A stretch of DNA of 64,000 nt from Salvia splendens (Eukaryota; Streptophyta; Magnoliopsida; Lamiales; Lamiaceae). Below, one piece after another: positions 23,798 through 36,100 of the stretch (positions are counted from its first letter, which is position 1; every line of letters starts with the position of its first letter). The translations under genes were made by a program, and so were the position numbers. The notes under the pieces are model-generated. The model did not search any database and had not been told where the DNA came from. It was given only the letters and a program-made list of their open reading frames with translations. The stretch lies in assembly GCF_004379255.2 (NCBI RefSeq), contig NC_056040.1:186001-250000 (forward strand). Direction: 5' to 3'.

Positions 23798-24048
23798 CTC
23801 CCTCCGTCCCTAAAAATTTATCAGTATTTCTTTTTTTCGTCCGTCCCTAAAAATTTGTCACCTTTCATCTTTACCATTTTTATAGTGGACTCTACATTCC
23901 ACTAATTCATTCCTACTCACATTTTATTTTAAAATAAATATATAAAAGTAGGACCCACATGTCATTAACTTTTTCAACCCACTTTCTATTATATTTCTTA
24001 AAATCCGTATCGGGTCAAATGGTGACGAATTTTGAAAGACGGAGGGAG
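23798..24048. mobile_element. Stowaway-like (Tc1/mariner) MITE
   Basis: The ends are CTCCCTCCGTCCC at 23798 and, inverted, CTCCCTCCGTCTTTC at 24048, with TA on both sides. The 251-bp body is non-coding. The terminal sequence matches the element at 6889-7184, so it is probably the same family. Confidence 0.87.
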
Positions 24049-24844
24049 TACTTATTAATTTTTCTCCTCTGTCCATGATAAAGGATCGCGAATATGTCAT
24101 AAAAATGAGGAAAATATCTAAATCATTGTATAAACACTAACTAATTATAAAACATTGAGTATGATATTTTGAGGGGTTATTTTCATATTTTGTCATTATT
24201 AATGTTAGATAGATCTCTTTCATGCGGCGCAAACTTGAAAAAGAAAAGGAACGCTAGACAACCACACAATTAATTATCGAAGGAAAAAAATAGAAATAAA
24301 TACTAGTATGTGCCAATTTTCTAAAATTAAAATGTACTCCATTCTTTAATAACAGTGACAAGAGAAGACTTAAATTTGAAAGTATTGAAAATAATCATAA
24401 ATTAGGACATAAAAATAATTAAATTGTGAATAGGGTCGAAATTTTAATTGTTATTTGATTTTTAAAATAGCTCGTGGCTTATACAGATATGCTATGTGTT
24501 TTCATCCTTGAAATAAAATACTGTAATATGAAAAGGGGTTGGCTATATTAAACTAAAATAAATTAAATTTACATTGCTTGTATTTTTGGAATAATATGTC
24601 GAAAATATAGTATTAAAGAAATTTAAAGTTTCATGAGTAATCGAAGCTCAATTTATTATTGACTTACCCATTAAACATCTAGGATATAAAAAAAATGAAG
24701 CTGTGTTTTTATAAATTTGATAATCTCAATGGATATGAGTATATTTTTTTATAGATGGTCGAAAATAATGAGTAATAGTATATGATAAAAACCTGATTCA
24801 CTAACCAGGAGCACCTACGTACCTCCTCGTCTTCGCCACCAATG

Positions 24845-25025
24845 CTGATCAACGTGATCGAGCTGAATGTACATCATTGGCTGCATTCGTCTACCACGCA
24901 GCATTCTCACACACAACAATCATCATTTATTGAAGCAAATGCAGCCAATATAAAACACAAGGAATATATGTAACTTCTTCAAATCAAATCCAAACTACTA
25001 GCTATGTTTCAGGAAAAAGAAACTA
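24845..25025. repeat. Diverged direct repeat, copy A
   Basis: Shares an ordered series of words with 25943-26180: CAACGTGATCGAGCTGAATG, CATCATTG, TCGTCTACCAC, CATTCTCACA, AAACACAA.GG.ATAT and CAGGAAAAAGAAA. The order is the same and the divergence is high. Nature unknown. Confidence 0.5.
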
Positions 25026-25089
25026 GGAGTATTCCCTTTTTGGGAGCTAATTATATTAAATGTTGTTTCCATGTTGAAAGCTTGACTCC

Positions 25090-25209
25090 TTAGCTTGCAG
25101 CCACACTTGATGTCAGTCCATAACTCTTCTTCTCCTTAAACTTGTTGCCTACTTTAGCAGCAAGATGCACCAACCCTGCCACCCACCATATCCCTTCACT
25201 CTCTCTCAT
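25090..25209 (-). CDS. Small ORF of 39 codons, unknown
   Basis: Read on the minus strand, ATG at 25209 opens a frame of 39 residues beginning MRESEGIWWVAGLVHLAAKV and ending KKSYGLTSSVAAS before TAA at 25092-25090. The peptide has an aromatic, hydrophobic amphipathic stretch (IWWVAGLVHLAAKVG), then a basic Lys-rich part and a Ser/Ala end. It looks more protein-like than the surrounding DNA and the ATG is the first in frame after a stop. I do not recognise a family. It could be a genuine micropeptide gene, the last exon of a longer gene, or chance. CT-rich sequence precedes it on the coding strand. Confidence 0.35.
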   Translation of the reverse strand: MRESEGIWWVAGLVHLAAKVGNKFKEKKSYGLTSSVAAS

Positions 25210-25942
25210 CAAACTGCATCTTCTCTTCTCTTCTTTCTAACAATCACCTGGAACTGCAAGTGCCAAGCCCTTGTCCTCAAAACAAGGCATTTTCAGCAGC
25301 AAATACAAGCTCAACTTTGATCTTTCATTTTCCCTATTTCTACTGTGGTTTTTCGCTCATTCTCTCACAAAAGCTGACCTCAACTACAGCTGAGAGATTT
25401 GGAGCAATATTATATGCCCCATTCGACCCTCCACAAAATCAACCACCTCTTTCTTTGCATAATCTACAGCAAGAGCGCCATCACACGCATCATCCAATGT
25501 CTCTTGCAAGACATCCTCCGAGAAGAGGGTGATCTGGAAATCTCAAGCTGTACGTATTTGCTGCGGATGATATTGTGAATTACCACAATCTCACATCGAC
25601 AAACTTTTCTTCAAAACGTAGGATATGGAAAGGCTTTCGATAAAGAAGATATGAACTCCAAGACTAGTGAGGGACAGTAAGAAGTAGTAGGTTTTTAATT
25701 GATGATACAATACTAACTAATTTAGCTTACAATGAATATTTTGGGAAGATTTCTAATATCCAAAGAAATAAATCTAAAGGCAAAAGGAAATAAATATAAG
25801 AAGATTTCCAGCTTGTGCTCTTCTTTCTTCGCCTCATCCTTCATTCCCATTCATAACATTTCGATACACTGTCAAGATCAGATCATCATAGTTAAGTGCT
25901 TCTCTATATCACCTAAATCTCCATCTACATCTTCTTCCATGT
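25210..25942. other. Spacer between direct-repeat copies
   Basis: No gene recognised. A 90-codon plus-strand frame at 25260-25532 exists but has no recognisable domain and a composition like the background. Confidence 0.3.
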
Positions 25943-26180
25943 GCTCAACAACGTGATTGAGCTAAATGCACATCATTGTGCTCGTCTACCACGTCATCCT
26001 ACCAGCATTCTCTGCTCAAACTTGATACATCAATGATCAATCAGATCCTCTAACCAACAACATATATGCATGTTGAAGCAATTCAGATATAACAGCAGCC
26101 ATTCTCACAAACAATTCCATCATATCTCAACTAATAAAACACAAAGGATATATAACTATATTTCAGGAAAAAGAAATACT
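25943..26180. repeat. Diverged direct repeat, copy B
   Basis: Partner of 24845-25025. This copy is longer because of extra sequence in the middle. Confidence 0.5.
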
Positions 26181-26364
26181 ATATCTGCAACATGTCCAAA
26201 TGCAGCCCATCAACTATTCAGTAAGCAAAAAGATCCCATTTTTCCACATAAATTTGACCAGATGGCTCGGGTGTTCGAGCTTATCGAAACCAGCTTCGAA
26301 TAGCTCGTGAGTAGCTCTGTTCACCCACAATAACTACTCAATGCGTGCTAACAGCCAAAACTCC

Positions 26365-26599
26365 TGTTAGAAAAGAAAATATTGCAATTAAGATCAATTG
26401 TGTGATAAGGAAAGATTCCAATTAGAATCAATTACACAAATTAGGAGATTGATAGAATATTGTATAATCAATGTCTTACCATGTACATTATCTCCTACAC
26501 CCTATTTAAAGGGCTCTCTGTACAATTGAGAAACCATCCTACTCAATACAAATCATAGTGTTCTCTCCCCTCTAAATATGTCGATTATACCTTATAATA
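26365..26599 (+). repeat. 5' LTR of copia element
   Basis: A 235-bp LTR containing TATTTAAAGGGCTC, a plausible TATA region, at about 26507. Its 3' end reads ATAATA where the partner has ATAACA. Confidence 0.88.
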
Positions 26600-26689
26600 T
26601 GTACCAGCATCGTCCTTGATACCTTTCTTTGCCCTTTCCCGTGTTACCTTTCTCGGCCTCTTGTCTGTACCCGTACCTGTACCAGCAAG

Positions 26690-27870
26690 ATGTCAGACGA
26701 AGGAGATAACAAATTAACAGAAACTACCAACCAGTCCATGAAGGACGAATTTGCCCGGCAATTTGCCAATTTCATGCGCAATACTTTTGCAATGAACCAA
26801 AACCAAAACAACCCACCAGAAACTACTGTTGTGTCATACAGAATCGACACACAGCCCCTCCACATCGGCAGGGACAAACTCAACAGAGAGAATTACGCTC
26901 TCTGGTCCATACTCATGAAGGCAGCGATAAGTGGTCGGGGAATGATATCTCACGTGACCGGAGTTCCACCATCCCACCACGAACCGATCCAGCCTTCACA
27001 TAGTGGCAACAGGCGGATCACTGTGTGTTTACATGGCTGACCCAAAACATTGAATCTCGACTAGTCGGTCGAATCTCACAACACCTGACGGCCAAGCACA
27101 TCCGGGATGTGTTGGCCGTTACATATGGAAGCGGAGGAGACAGAATCCAAGTATATGATCTCCAATTCAAAGCAAGTACACTGAGACAGGGGAACAACTC
27201 ATTAGACGAAATATGGAGCAAGTTGCAGGAAATATGGATTTCAATTGATCAGAAACAGAGCAATCCGATGAAGTGCCCAGAAGATATTGAAATCCACAAC
27301 AAATTCATACAAGATCAGAGATTGTGCCAATTCGTCTATGCAATTGATAGCAAGTATGAATCAACCAAGAGGGAAATACTGAAATTAAATCCACTTCCCT
27401 CAGTCGACTTTGCGTACAACCTAGTCCAGCAGGAGGAGACACGCCTCCAGATATTACAGACGGCAAACAATGGTGGAGCAGTCACCACCGATGGAATCGG
27501 GGCGGGTCTCGCCGTCCGAGGGTGGCAGAACCACACCGGCGGCTCGCGGGGTGGTAGTCACGGTGGAAATGGGAGAAAACATGCCACCCGGAGCGATGAG
27601 GAGGACAAATCGAAGTTAGTATGCTCCTATTGCAAACGGAAGAAGCATACGAATGAGTCATGCTTTGAGCTCATCGGATATCCCGACTGGTGTGAAGAAA
27701 AGCACGGCAAACCGCCACTACCGCGAGCACCCTGGAACCGCTGTGGGCATGCCGCCGCAGCGGTCGGAGGCCAAGAGATGGGAGGCGCCACCCAGCCAGC
27801 AAATCCGGCCGACCTCGCCACAACCCAACCGGCGAACAGGACCGGGACGGTAAATTTCTTCGCCGGATGA
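26690..27870 (+). pseudogene. copia gag region, frameshifted
   Basis: An opening frame from 26690 carries the N-terminal gag signature (HIGRDKLNRENYALWSILMK). The reading frame changes near 27000, where the second frame picks up at FTWLTQNIESRL, and continues through the UBN2-type gag body to a CCHC-like zinc knuckle (CSYCKRKKHTNESC) near 27629-27670. It ends at 27870. The protein would form the particle and bind RNA. At least one frameshift and one stop separate the halves. Confidence 0.85.
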
Positions 27871-28074
27871 AGTGGGAGCATCATTGCCGATTGGAGTGAG
27901 GAATTACTTGGAGAAGAAGAAGAGGAGACGACCCTTAGGGTTTCAGGTAAAGGGAAATTTGGGGCCTGTTTTATTAGGGAGCCCCAAACTTCAAACAAAT
28001 TCCAAAAGTTACCCCAAACTCCTAATAAATGCCGAAAATTACCCTATTTTTCCTATAACTCAGATACCCCAATT

Positions 28075-31000
28075 TTGTGTAAAAATCAATTTAAGCCCCC
28101 CAGAAATTATGGAATTGCGTGTCAGGTATATAGTGAATATGAGAAAAATAATAAATGGATTTTCGATTGTGGGGCAACTGATACGATAACTTATGATGCC
28201 TCAGATCTTACAGGAATTCAAAAGCCTCAGAAATCCCATATTCAGACAGCTAATGGGGAGTTTACAAAAGTTGAGGGGGCCGAGACTGTGAAAATATTAC
28301 CTACCCTTCAATTATCTAATTGCCTTTACATTCTTTCAATGTCTCATAAACTGTTGTCTATTATCCATGTCACGAAGGAGTTAAATTGCACCTTATTGAT
28401 GCAACCTCATTTCTGTCTGTTGCAGGATATCCGGACCGGGGAAATAATTGGACGTGACACTGAACGTGATGTGTTGTACTATGTAGACGAGATAGCTCAA
28501 AAAGATACCGACATGCTAACTCACGGGTCTGCCGATAGAAAAGCTTGGCTTTGACATCGGCGCTTGGGACACCCTTCTATCGGTTACTTCAAATTATTGT
28601 TTCCTAGTTTTGTTTCTAAACATGATGAGTATTGTGAAACTTGTTTTTTGGCCAAAAGCCACCGAACCTCTTATCCTTTGAATAATACTCGTGTTGATTT
28701 CCTTTTTCCTTAATCCACTCTGATGTTTGGGGCCCGCACCTTTTTTTGGGGGACAGGATCTTAGATACTATTTAATTTTTGTAGATGACTGCACCCGCAT
28801 GACTTGGGTATATTTCATGAAACCAAAATCCGAGCTCCATACACACTTTTTACACTTTTTTAACCTTATAAAAACCCAGTACCAACACTCTATAAAAATT
28901 CTAAGATCAGACAATGGAAGAGAATTTGTTAATTCGGCCATGAAACAATTTTTTCAAGAAAATGGTCTAATTCATCAAACCAGTTGTGCCTATACCCCCG
29001 AACAGAATGGTCTAGCTGAAAGGAAAAAACCGTTCCCTCCTTGAAATGACCCGGTCCATACTCATTGAGTCAAAAGCTCCAAAACACTTCTGGCCAGAAG
29101 CTATTGCCACCTCAGCCTACCTTTTGAACAGATTACCCACAAGTATCCTCAAATACCAAACACCACTCCAAGCCCTGTCCTCCTTCACTAAAATTCCACC
29201 ACATTTAACTCTTGAACCACGAGTCTTTGGGTGCTATGTTTTCGTTCATACCCCAAAACATGAACGAACCAAACTGTCTCCTTGTGAAATTAAGTGTGTC
29301 TTCGTGGGGTATGGGGTTAACCAAAAGGGGTATAGGTGCTTTGATCTCAAGACTAACCGCATGTTTGTCACAATGAACTGCAATTTCCTCGAAACTGAAT
29401 ACTTCTATACCCACCTTAGCAGTCAAGGGAGTTGGATATCAGCGTCGATGCCAACACCAAGTAATCCTGCAGCGGACCCAACAGAGGCGCCAGTAAGCGA
29501 TCCCGCTGAGCAGGTCTCTGAAGTAGGACAGCCCGTTCCTTAAGGTGACACACAACCAATTACTTCCCCGTTGAGGCTATCCGATGTAAGTTCTGATAAC
29601 CCTGCTTCTCCAGTTTTCCTTGCTACTGATGATGTAAGTGTAGAGGAAGGACCAGGCCCCTATGTGGTGAACACGGTTGAAGAAACCAGTGGGGTAGAAG
29701 AAGTTGAAGGAATTGACCCTGACACAGGGGGGTACACTCTTCCACCCCGGGCCAACAGGGGAGTTCCGCCAAAAAGATATACCCCAGAGAGGATTAACAG
29801 GAAGGCTCGCTACTATGTGGCTTGCCTAGTTACGAGTCATCTGACAGAAATGACTCAAGCATTTGAGAAGGCACTGTATGAGGAAGAAGAGATCCCACAG
29901 TCATGGGAAGAGCTATGCAACATAAGCACTGGAGAGAGGCAATGCAAAAGGAGATAGATGCACTGATCCGGAACAACACTTGGGAAACATGCATCTTACC
30001 CAAAGGGAAACGGCCTGTAGGATGTCGATGGGTTTTCACTATCAAGAGGAGACCAGATGGCTCAGTTGAGAGGTACAAAGCACGGCTAGTCGCGAAGGGC
30101 TATACCCAGACATATGGGGTAGATTATTCAGAAACTTTCTCTCCGGTGGCCAAGATGAACACAATTCGAGTCCTATTGTCTGTAGCGGCAAATAAAGATT
30201 GGCCACTACAACAATTCGATGTGACGAACGCCTTTCTTCATGGTGAGCTAAGAAAGGAAAAAGAGGTGTATATGGAGGTTCGCAGCAGATTTCAAGACAG
30301 GGGAAGGATGTAGGCTAAGAAAAACTTTATATGGGTTGAAGCAGTCCCCAAGAGTATGGTTTGGAAAGTTCGTCGGGGCAATGATTAGCTATGGATACAA
30401 ACAGAGCAACTCTGATCATACTTTGTTTTTGAAAATGAGAGAAGATAGAATCACTTGCTTAATCATATATATCGATGACATGATTATCACATGTGACGAC
30501 TTGGAAAAAATTGAGAACTTGAAGAAGAATCTGTTTCAGGAGTTTGAGATAAAAGACCTAGGGGATCTCAAATTCTCTCTTGGGATCGAGGTGTTGAGAT
30601 CACAGAGAGAGATTTTTTTGAGACAACGAAAATATATTCCGGATATTCTTGCAGAAACGGGGCTCCTAGAGTGTAAACCGGCCGATACGCCCATATCAGT
30701 TAATCATGGATTGCAGATTGATGATAAAGCCAAGCTGACCGATCGAGGGCGATATCAACGACTAGTTGGAAAGCTTATCTACTTATCGCATACTATGCCA
30801 GACATTGCCTACGCCGTAGGGGTCGTGAGTCAATTCATGCATAAACCACAGACAAATCATATGGAGGCAGCGCTCAGAATTTGTCGATATCTGAAGGGGA
30901 TAACGGGTGCTGATTGGGCCGGGAATCCAAATGATAGGAGGTCCACCGCAAGGTATTTTACCTTTGTTGGAGGTAACTTGGTGACTTGGAGAAGTAAAAA

Positions 31001-31469
31001 ACAGAAAGTGGTGGCTCTTTCCATTGTTGAGGCAGAGTTTCGGGGTATCAAAAGTGGACTAACTGAGATAATGTGGCTAAGAAGGCTGATGAAGGAACTT
31101 GGTCTCTCTCCAAGGAAGAAGTGTCGACTATACTGTGATAACAAGGCCGCCATAAGCATTTCAGAAAACCCGGTTCAACACGATCGAACCAAACATGTCG
31201 AGGTGGACAGACACTTTATCAAAGAAAACATTGAGAGTGGAATTGTTGAGCTACCATTTGTTCGCTCAGAAGATCAGCTTGCCGACATGTTGACTCGCTC
31301 AGAAGATCAGCTTGCCGACATGTTGACGAAGGCAGTCAATACGAGAGCCTTTGGAGATGCTCTTTGCAAATTGAGTATTGGAGACCCCACCACTCAATTT
31401 AAGGGGAGTGTTAGAAAAGGAAATATTGCAATTAGGATCAATTGTGTGATAAGGAAAAATTACAATTAG
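28075..31469 (+). pseudogene. copia pol: protease, integrase, RT, RNase H, broken
   Basis: Domains in order: protease with the active-site triplet changed to DCGA in WIFDCGATDTITY (near 28155); pre-integrase with RLGHPS after a stop at 28552; integrase core with DDCTRMTWVYF, RSDNGREFVN and EQNGLAERKKP; a gap with stops at about 29042 and 29540; reverse transcriptase with [32 protein letters not shown] and the catalytic YIDDMI at about 30470; and RNase H with YCDNKAAISISENP and TKHVEVDRHFI. The last part, 30336-31469, is open for 377 residues. A 33-bp tandem duplication at 31262-31327 repeats RSEDQLADMLT. The element cannot make a complete polyprotein. Confidence 0.9.
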
Positions 31470-31641
31470 AATCAATTACACAAATTAGGAGATTGATAGA
31501 ATATTGTATAATCAATGTCTTACCATGCACATTATCTCCTACACCCTATTTAAAGGGCTCTGTACAATTGAGAAACCATCCTACTCAATACAAATCATAA
31601 TGTTCTCTTCCCTCTAAATACGTCGATTATACATTATAACA
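31409..31641 (+). repeat. 3' LTR of copia element
   Basis: A 233-bp LTR, TGTTAG to ATAACA, matching the 5' LTR with scattered substitutions. Confidence 0.9.
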
Positions 31642-31704
31642 ACTCCAAATCACCATTAAGTCATTCACAAACACATACCAACAACGAGAATCCAAAAAAA
31701 AAAC

Positions 31705-31990
31705 TCAGAAACGGCTAAACAATCCCTAGGAGTTTCGAGCGACGAGAGAGAGAACTGCTTGGACACGACACCGACGTCAAAGTATATCAATCCCGATCAC
31801 GGGGAACAACTCCCAGACACCTGGTCGATACGGCCGTAGGCTGAGATGCTCATGTCGTGGTGGAGCTCGTTCTCGAGAACTCTCCGGAAGTTTCGAGGCT
31901 GAAATTAGTGATCCCTTTGGGGAGGCCGTGGAGATGCAGAGCTTCGTAGATTGAGGCTTCTCCCCAGCTCAGTCGGACTCTGAGTATTGA
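31705..31990 (-). pseudogene. DUF538 protein gene fragment
   Basis: Read on the minus strand, pieces in different frames align with the plant DUF538 family: SWGEASIYEALHLHGLPKGI, NFSLETSGEF, then in another frame ENELHHDMSISAYGRIDQVSG, and finally DVGVVSKQFSLSSLETP. The family is a small protein of unknown function that usually reads HGLP-KG near its start and ends near FSLSSFETPPDC. At least two frameshifts are present. The copia element lies just beyond the 3' end. No intact copy is in the window. Confidence 0.6.
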
Positions 31991-32198
31991 TGAAAAGATA
32001 GAAAATGGCGCGGGGAGACCATGTTTTTTTTACAACAAAGTGGTAGTATTATATTTTCTTTTACAACAAAGTGTTATAAGAATACATTTTCTCCCCAACT
32101 CCACAAACATCCCAACATGCTAAGTTCTAAATCTTTTTCTAGCTCTTAGTTGTTAAAAAAGAAGTTACTACTCCACTACTTTATTAATGATTTTATTA

Positions 32199-32914
32199 GA
32201 CCATCCACAACGCGTCTCGCGCCGGGCTCGCGTCTCGTCTCGGAGAGACGAGACCCCCGCGAGACGCATTGCAGCGCCCATCTCGTCTCCAGCTCGCGAC
32301 CGTCTCGTCGCGTAGCTCGTCTCGGAGAGACACGAGACGAGCTGTCTCGCCACGCGCTAGGGACACGTGGCACGTCCTCATGCGTGCGTGACGCCCACTC
32401 GCTGGCCCGCGAGTGGGCGTCGTCACTGATGACGCAATAATTCATTTTTTTTTAAAAAAAATCGATTTTTAATAAAAATTTTTTTTTTTCAAACGGTAAT
32501 ATTACCGTTAAATATTTATTTTCATTTTTTAAATTTTTAATTTTTTTACTCTATAAATAATTCTCTTCCATACTCATTTCAAACACAAACACACATCTAT
32601 TCCTCTCAAATCCTCTCTATCACTCCAATTTTAATTATGTCTTCGTTTTTTTTAATGTTAAGTTGTAATATTGTTTTAATTTTAATAAAGTGTGTTTGTT
32701 TAAATTGAATTGGGTTTTAAAAAAAATTATAAATTAAATTGAATGAATAGTAATTAAGAGACGGTATAGAGACGGTTAAGAGACGGAGCGTTGCAGGTTC
32801 CGTCTCTTAGTTAAGAGATGGAGGAAAAAAGGACAGTGGGGCCCTCAAATAGTGCTCAAATAGTAGTTAAGAGACGGTTTAAGAGACGGTATAGAGACAG
32901 CGTTGTGGATGGCC
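32199..32914. mobile_element. Tourist-like (PIF/Harbinger) MITE
   Basis: The ends GACCATCCACAACGC and, inverted, GGCCATCCACAACGC are flanked by TTA on both sides (32196-32198 and 32915-32917). The 716-bp body has a GC-rich left third full of GTCTCG/CGAGAC inverted words and a right end with repeated GTTAAGAGACGG words. There is no coding capacity beyond chance frames. Confidence 0.87.
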
Positions 32915-33146
32915 TTAGCCAAAATGCCTAAGGGTTACGACTTGAGGCATTAAAAAAACCAAAACAAAAGTAAAAGAAAAATAAGCGTGCAAAGAAAGGC
33001 ATTTATTGTAAGTTCTCACTTTTTAACCACTTTTGATCCACAAACACCTTACTTGTAAGCTAAAAAACTAGTAGCTTTCATTGTATAAATTTAGTAGATA
33101 ATAATTTTGGCAGAAAAATTATCTCCTGTTACCCACATCTTGCAAG

Positions 33147-36100
33147 ATGAAAGTTTTGATTCTAATAATTTTGACACAAATAGCATTGAGCTGCAATCCA
33201 GCTTTATCTGCGCCTGATGGCAGTCTTGTTGCAAAGCTCCCTGGTTTCAATGGCAGCTTCCCTTCCAAACACTATTCTGGGTATGTTAAAGATTCAATTT
33301 TTTCCCCTTCTTTTAGATTGGATTCAATTCTTGTTGGTTGTCTTTTTTATTTAACTCCATCTTTTTTTCTCCACACACATAGGTATGTGACCATGAATGA
33401 GAAGAAATTGTATTACTATTTTGTGGAGTCTGAGAGGAATCCATCTAAGGATCCTGTTGTCCTCTGGCTCAATGGCGGTCCGGGTTGCTCAAGCTTTGAT
33501 GGCTTCATCTACGAGCATGGTAATCTTTCTCTGTATGTGTGTGTGTGTGTGCTTGATGTGGACTTGTTTTTGGCAAGATTAGGTGAAGTAACATAAGTGT
33601 GGGACTTAGTTTGTATCGAAATTGTCTTTTATCTAAAGGATTCTAAGTTTGAATCTTTTGTTGAAGCTTTTATTCTTGGTAAAGATTCTCTTTTTTGTTC
33701 CTAATGTGTTAGGTTGTAAGTTAGTAGAATTCATGTGTGGTCTTTTTCAATGTTGAAGTTTGCTTAGGCTGTTTTCTTGAGTGTTTCACTCCTTGAAAGT
33801 CCTGCATTGCTGCAGTTGTTTCATTTGTTTCTTGAGACGTTCATGTTTGAAATTGAGTGAGAGAGATTGATTTCGATTGCAGGCCCCTTCAATTTTTCCA
33901 AGGAGCCACATGGTGGCTCTCCCACCCTGCATCTCAACCCATACAGTTGGTCCAAGGTTGTAATTCTTGATCTCGATTGCTAAAAATCTCATTACTTCTT
34001 GCACAACAAGCTCTCACGAAATCATCAATTTGTCATTCTAGGTCTCCAGTGTGATATATCTAGACTCCCCGGCTGGCGTTGGATTCTCTTACTCAGCAAA
34101 CAAAACTGATTACATTACCGGAGACCTTAAAACTGCGTCCGACTCTCATACATTTCTCCTCAAGGCACTGAAAATTACTATTCTTTGTTATAAGTATGTC
34201 TTTGCTGCATATTTGCCTCGACTAACTTTGTTTGTCATCTGGCTTAGTGGTTTGAGCTCTATCCGGAATACCAGAACAACCCGTTCTACATAGCGGGAGA
34301 ATCATATGCAGGAATATACGTTCCAACTTTGGCTTATGAAGTAGCTAATGGTAAAATCATCTGTACCATGTGAATTGCTTCTGATAGTCGAGGATGCACG
34401 AATTGATTATGTTTTTCACGATTTTGTAGGAATTGATGCCGGTGTGAAGCCTGTCCTCAACCTCAAGGTATTATACATTGTATATCACACCTCGTCTTTG
34501 TAAGCATGAAATATGGAGAATAATACAAATTTTGTTATATTACAGGGGTACTTGGTGGGAAACGGAGTTGCTGACAGTGTGTTTGATGGCAATGCTCTCG
34601 TACCATTCGCTCATGGAATGGGCCTTATCTCCGATGAGCTCTTTGAGGTACATTTCTCCAACACGTCTCGTGTACTCTTTCAGTTGAACGAGACAAGACT
34701 CGGATTTGAAGGACTATGTGTTTATATAGATATGTGTGTGTTTTGCTACAATGGTCTCATTATGCAGGCAGTCAACTCAGAATGCAACGGTGTTTACTAC
34801 AATCCGACGAGCCAGAACTGTGAGATCAAACTTGTCAAAGTTCATGAAGTAAGTTGTTTTCAATCTATCAAATGTTGGGAGGTATATGTACTCTTTTTTA
34901 TGTTGTAATAACCACCTTCGCGTCATTCCAGGCTATCGGCGATCTAAACATATACGACATACTTGAGCCGTGCTATCATGCCCCGACAAGTTTCATTCAG
35001 CTCAAGAACACGAATGTGCCCCTAAGCTTCAGGAGATTAGGTGAGACAGAAAGGTCTCTACCCGTTAGAAAAAGGATTTTCGGGCGTGCATGGCCTTATC
35101 GAGCTCCAGTTAGAGACGGACATGTCCCTACATGGCCTCAACTTCTAAATGGTGAAAATGTCCCTTGTACGGTAAGATTTAAACAACAATTTGCCCCAAA
35201 AGAATTTCTTGACAACTTTGATTTCCTTTGTCAACGTGCAGGATGAGGAGGTTGCGGACGTATGGTTGAACAACGAAGCAGTTAGGAAGGCACTTCACGC
35301 TGACAGCGTAAGGTTTACATTTTTTCGTTGAGTTGGTACGTAACAAACTAAAGATCATGGCGGCTCCACCAGGCAGACCTAGCCGGAAGGTGGGATCTTT
35401 GCACGGACCGGATTGAATTTAGCCATGATGCTGGGAGCATGATCAAGTATCACAAGAACCTCACATCACGCGGGTATCGTGCCCTCATATACAGGTTTGA
35501 GTTACACTATAGGAAGTTTTGAAACAGTAAGTGTTAGATAAAAATATGAACTTGTTTGGTATCATATTATGAAATGTAAACGTTGCCTTATGTTTAGCTC
35601 TGAGGTGTTTTTCGAGGCTATACATGATCGTTTTGCTTGGTCGCAGTGGAGATCATGATATGTGTGTCCCATTTACCGGAAGTGAAGCTTGGACAAGATC
35701 AATCGGATACAAGACTATTGATGAGTGGAGGCCTTGGTATGTGAGAGGCCAAGTTAGTGGGTATGTAACAAAACTTGTCATGCTAACTTTGTTTTGGAGT
35801 TTAATCCATTTTATTATACTATATTGTCCTGAGATGGTAACCATATTTTTATCCAACAAACTGACAATTTTACACAAGACTCTCTCTTCCTTCCTTCTGA
35901 ATGTGACTTGTGTTTTTTCGTTTGGTGAATACGTAGGTTCACTCAGGGCTATGACTACAATCTCACTTTCCTCACCATAAAGGTATGCAAACACATGATA
36001 TTTGTTGATTGAGTACACAGCCTCGTTCCCCAATGTATTGACTATACTGACCCTCGGATCTCGACTGCACAGGGGGCTGGGCACACTGTGCCGGAATACA

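Larger units (their letters stand above)
26365..31641 (+). mobile_element. Ty1/copia LTR retrotransposon, complete ends, defective
   Basis: LTRs at 26365-26599 and 31409-31641 start TGTTAGAAAAG; the 3' copy ends ATAACA. A 5-bp direct repeat ACTCC flanks the element (26360-26364 and 31642-31646). A purine tract AAGGGGAG lies right before the 3' LTR. The order gag, protease, integrase, reverse transcriptase, RNase H identifies the copia group. Several frameshifts and stops break the polyprotein. LTRs differ at several sites and by indels, so the insertion is not very recent. The primer-binding site after the 5' LTR is not clear. Confidence 0.94.

Noticed and set aside
25260..25532. 90-codon plus-strand frame
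   Set aside because: No domain, no codon bias, background composition.
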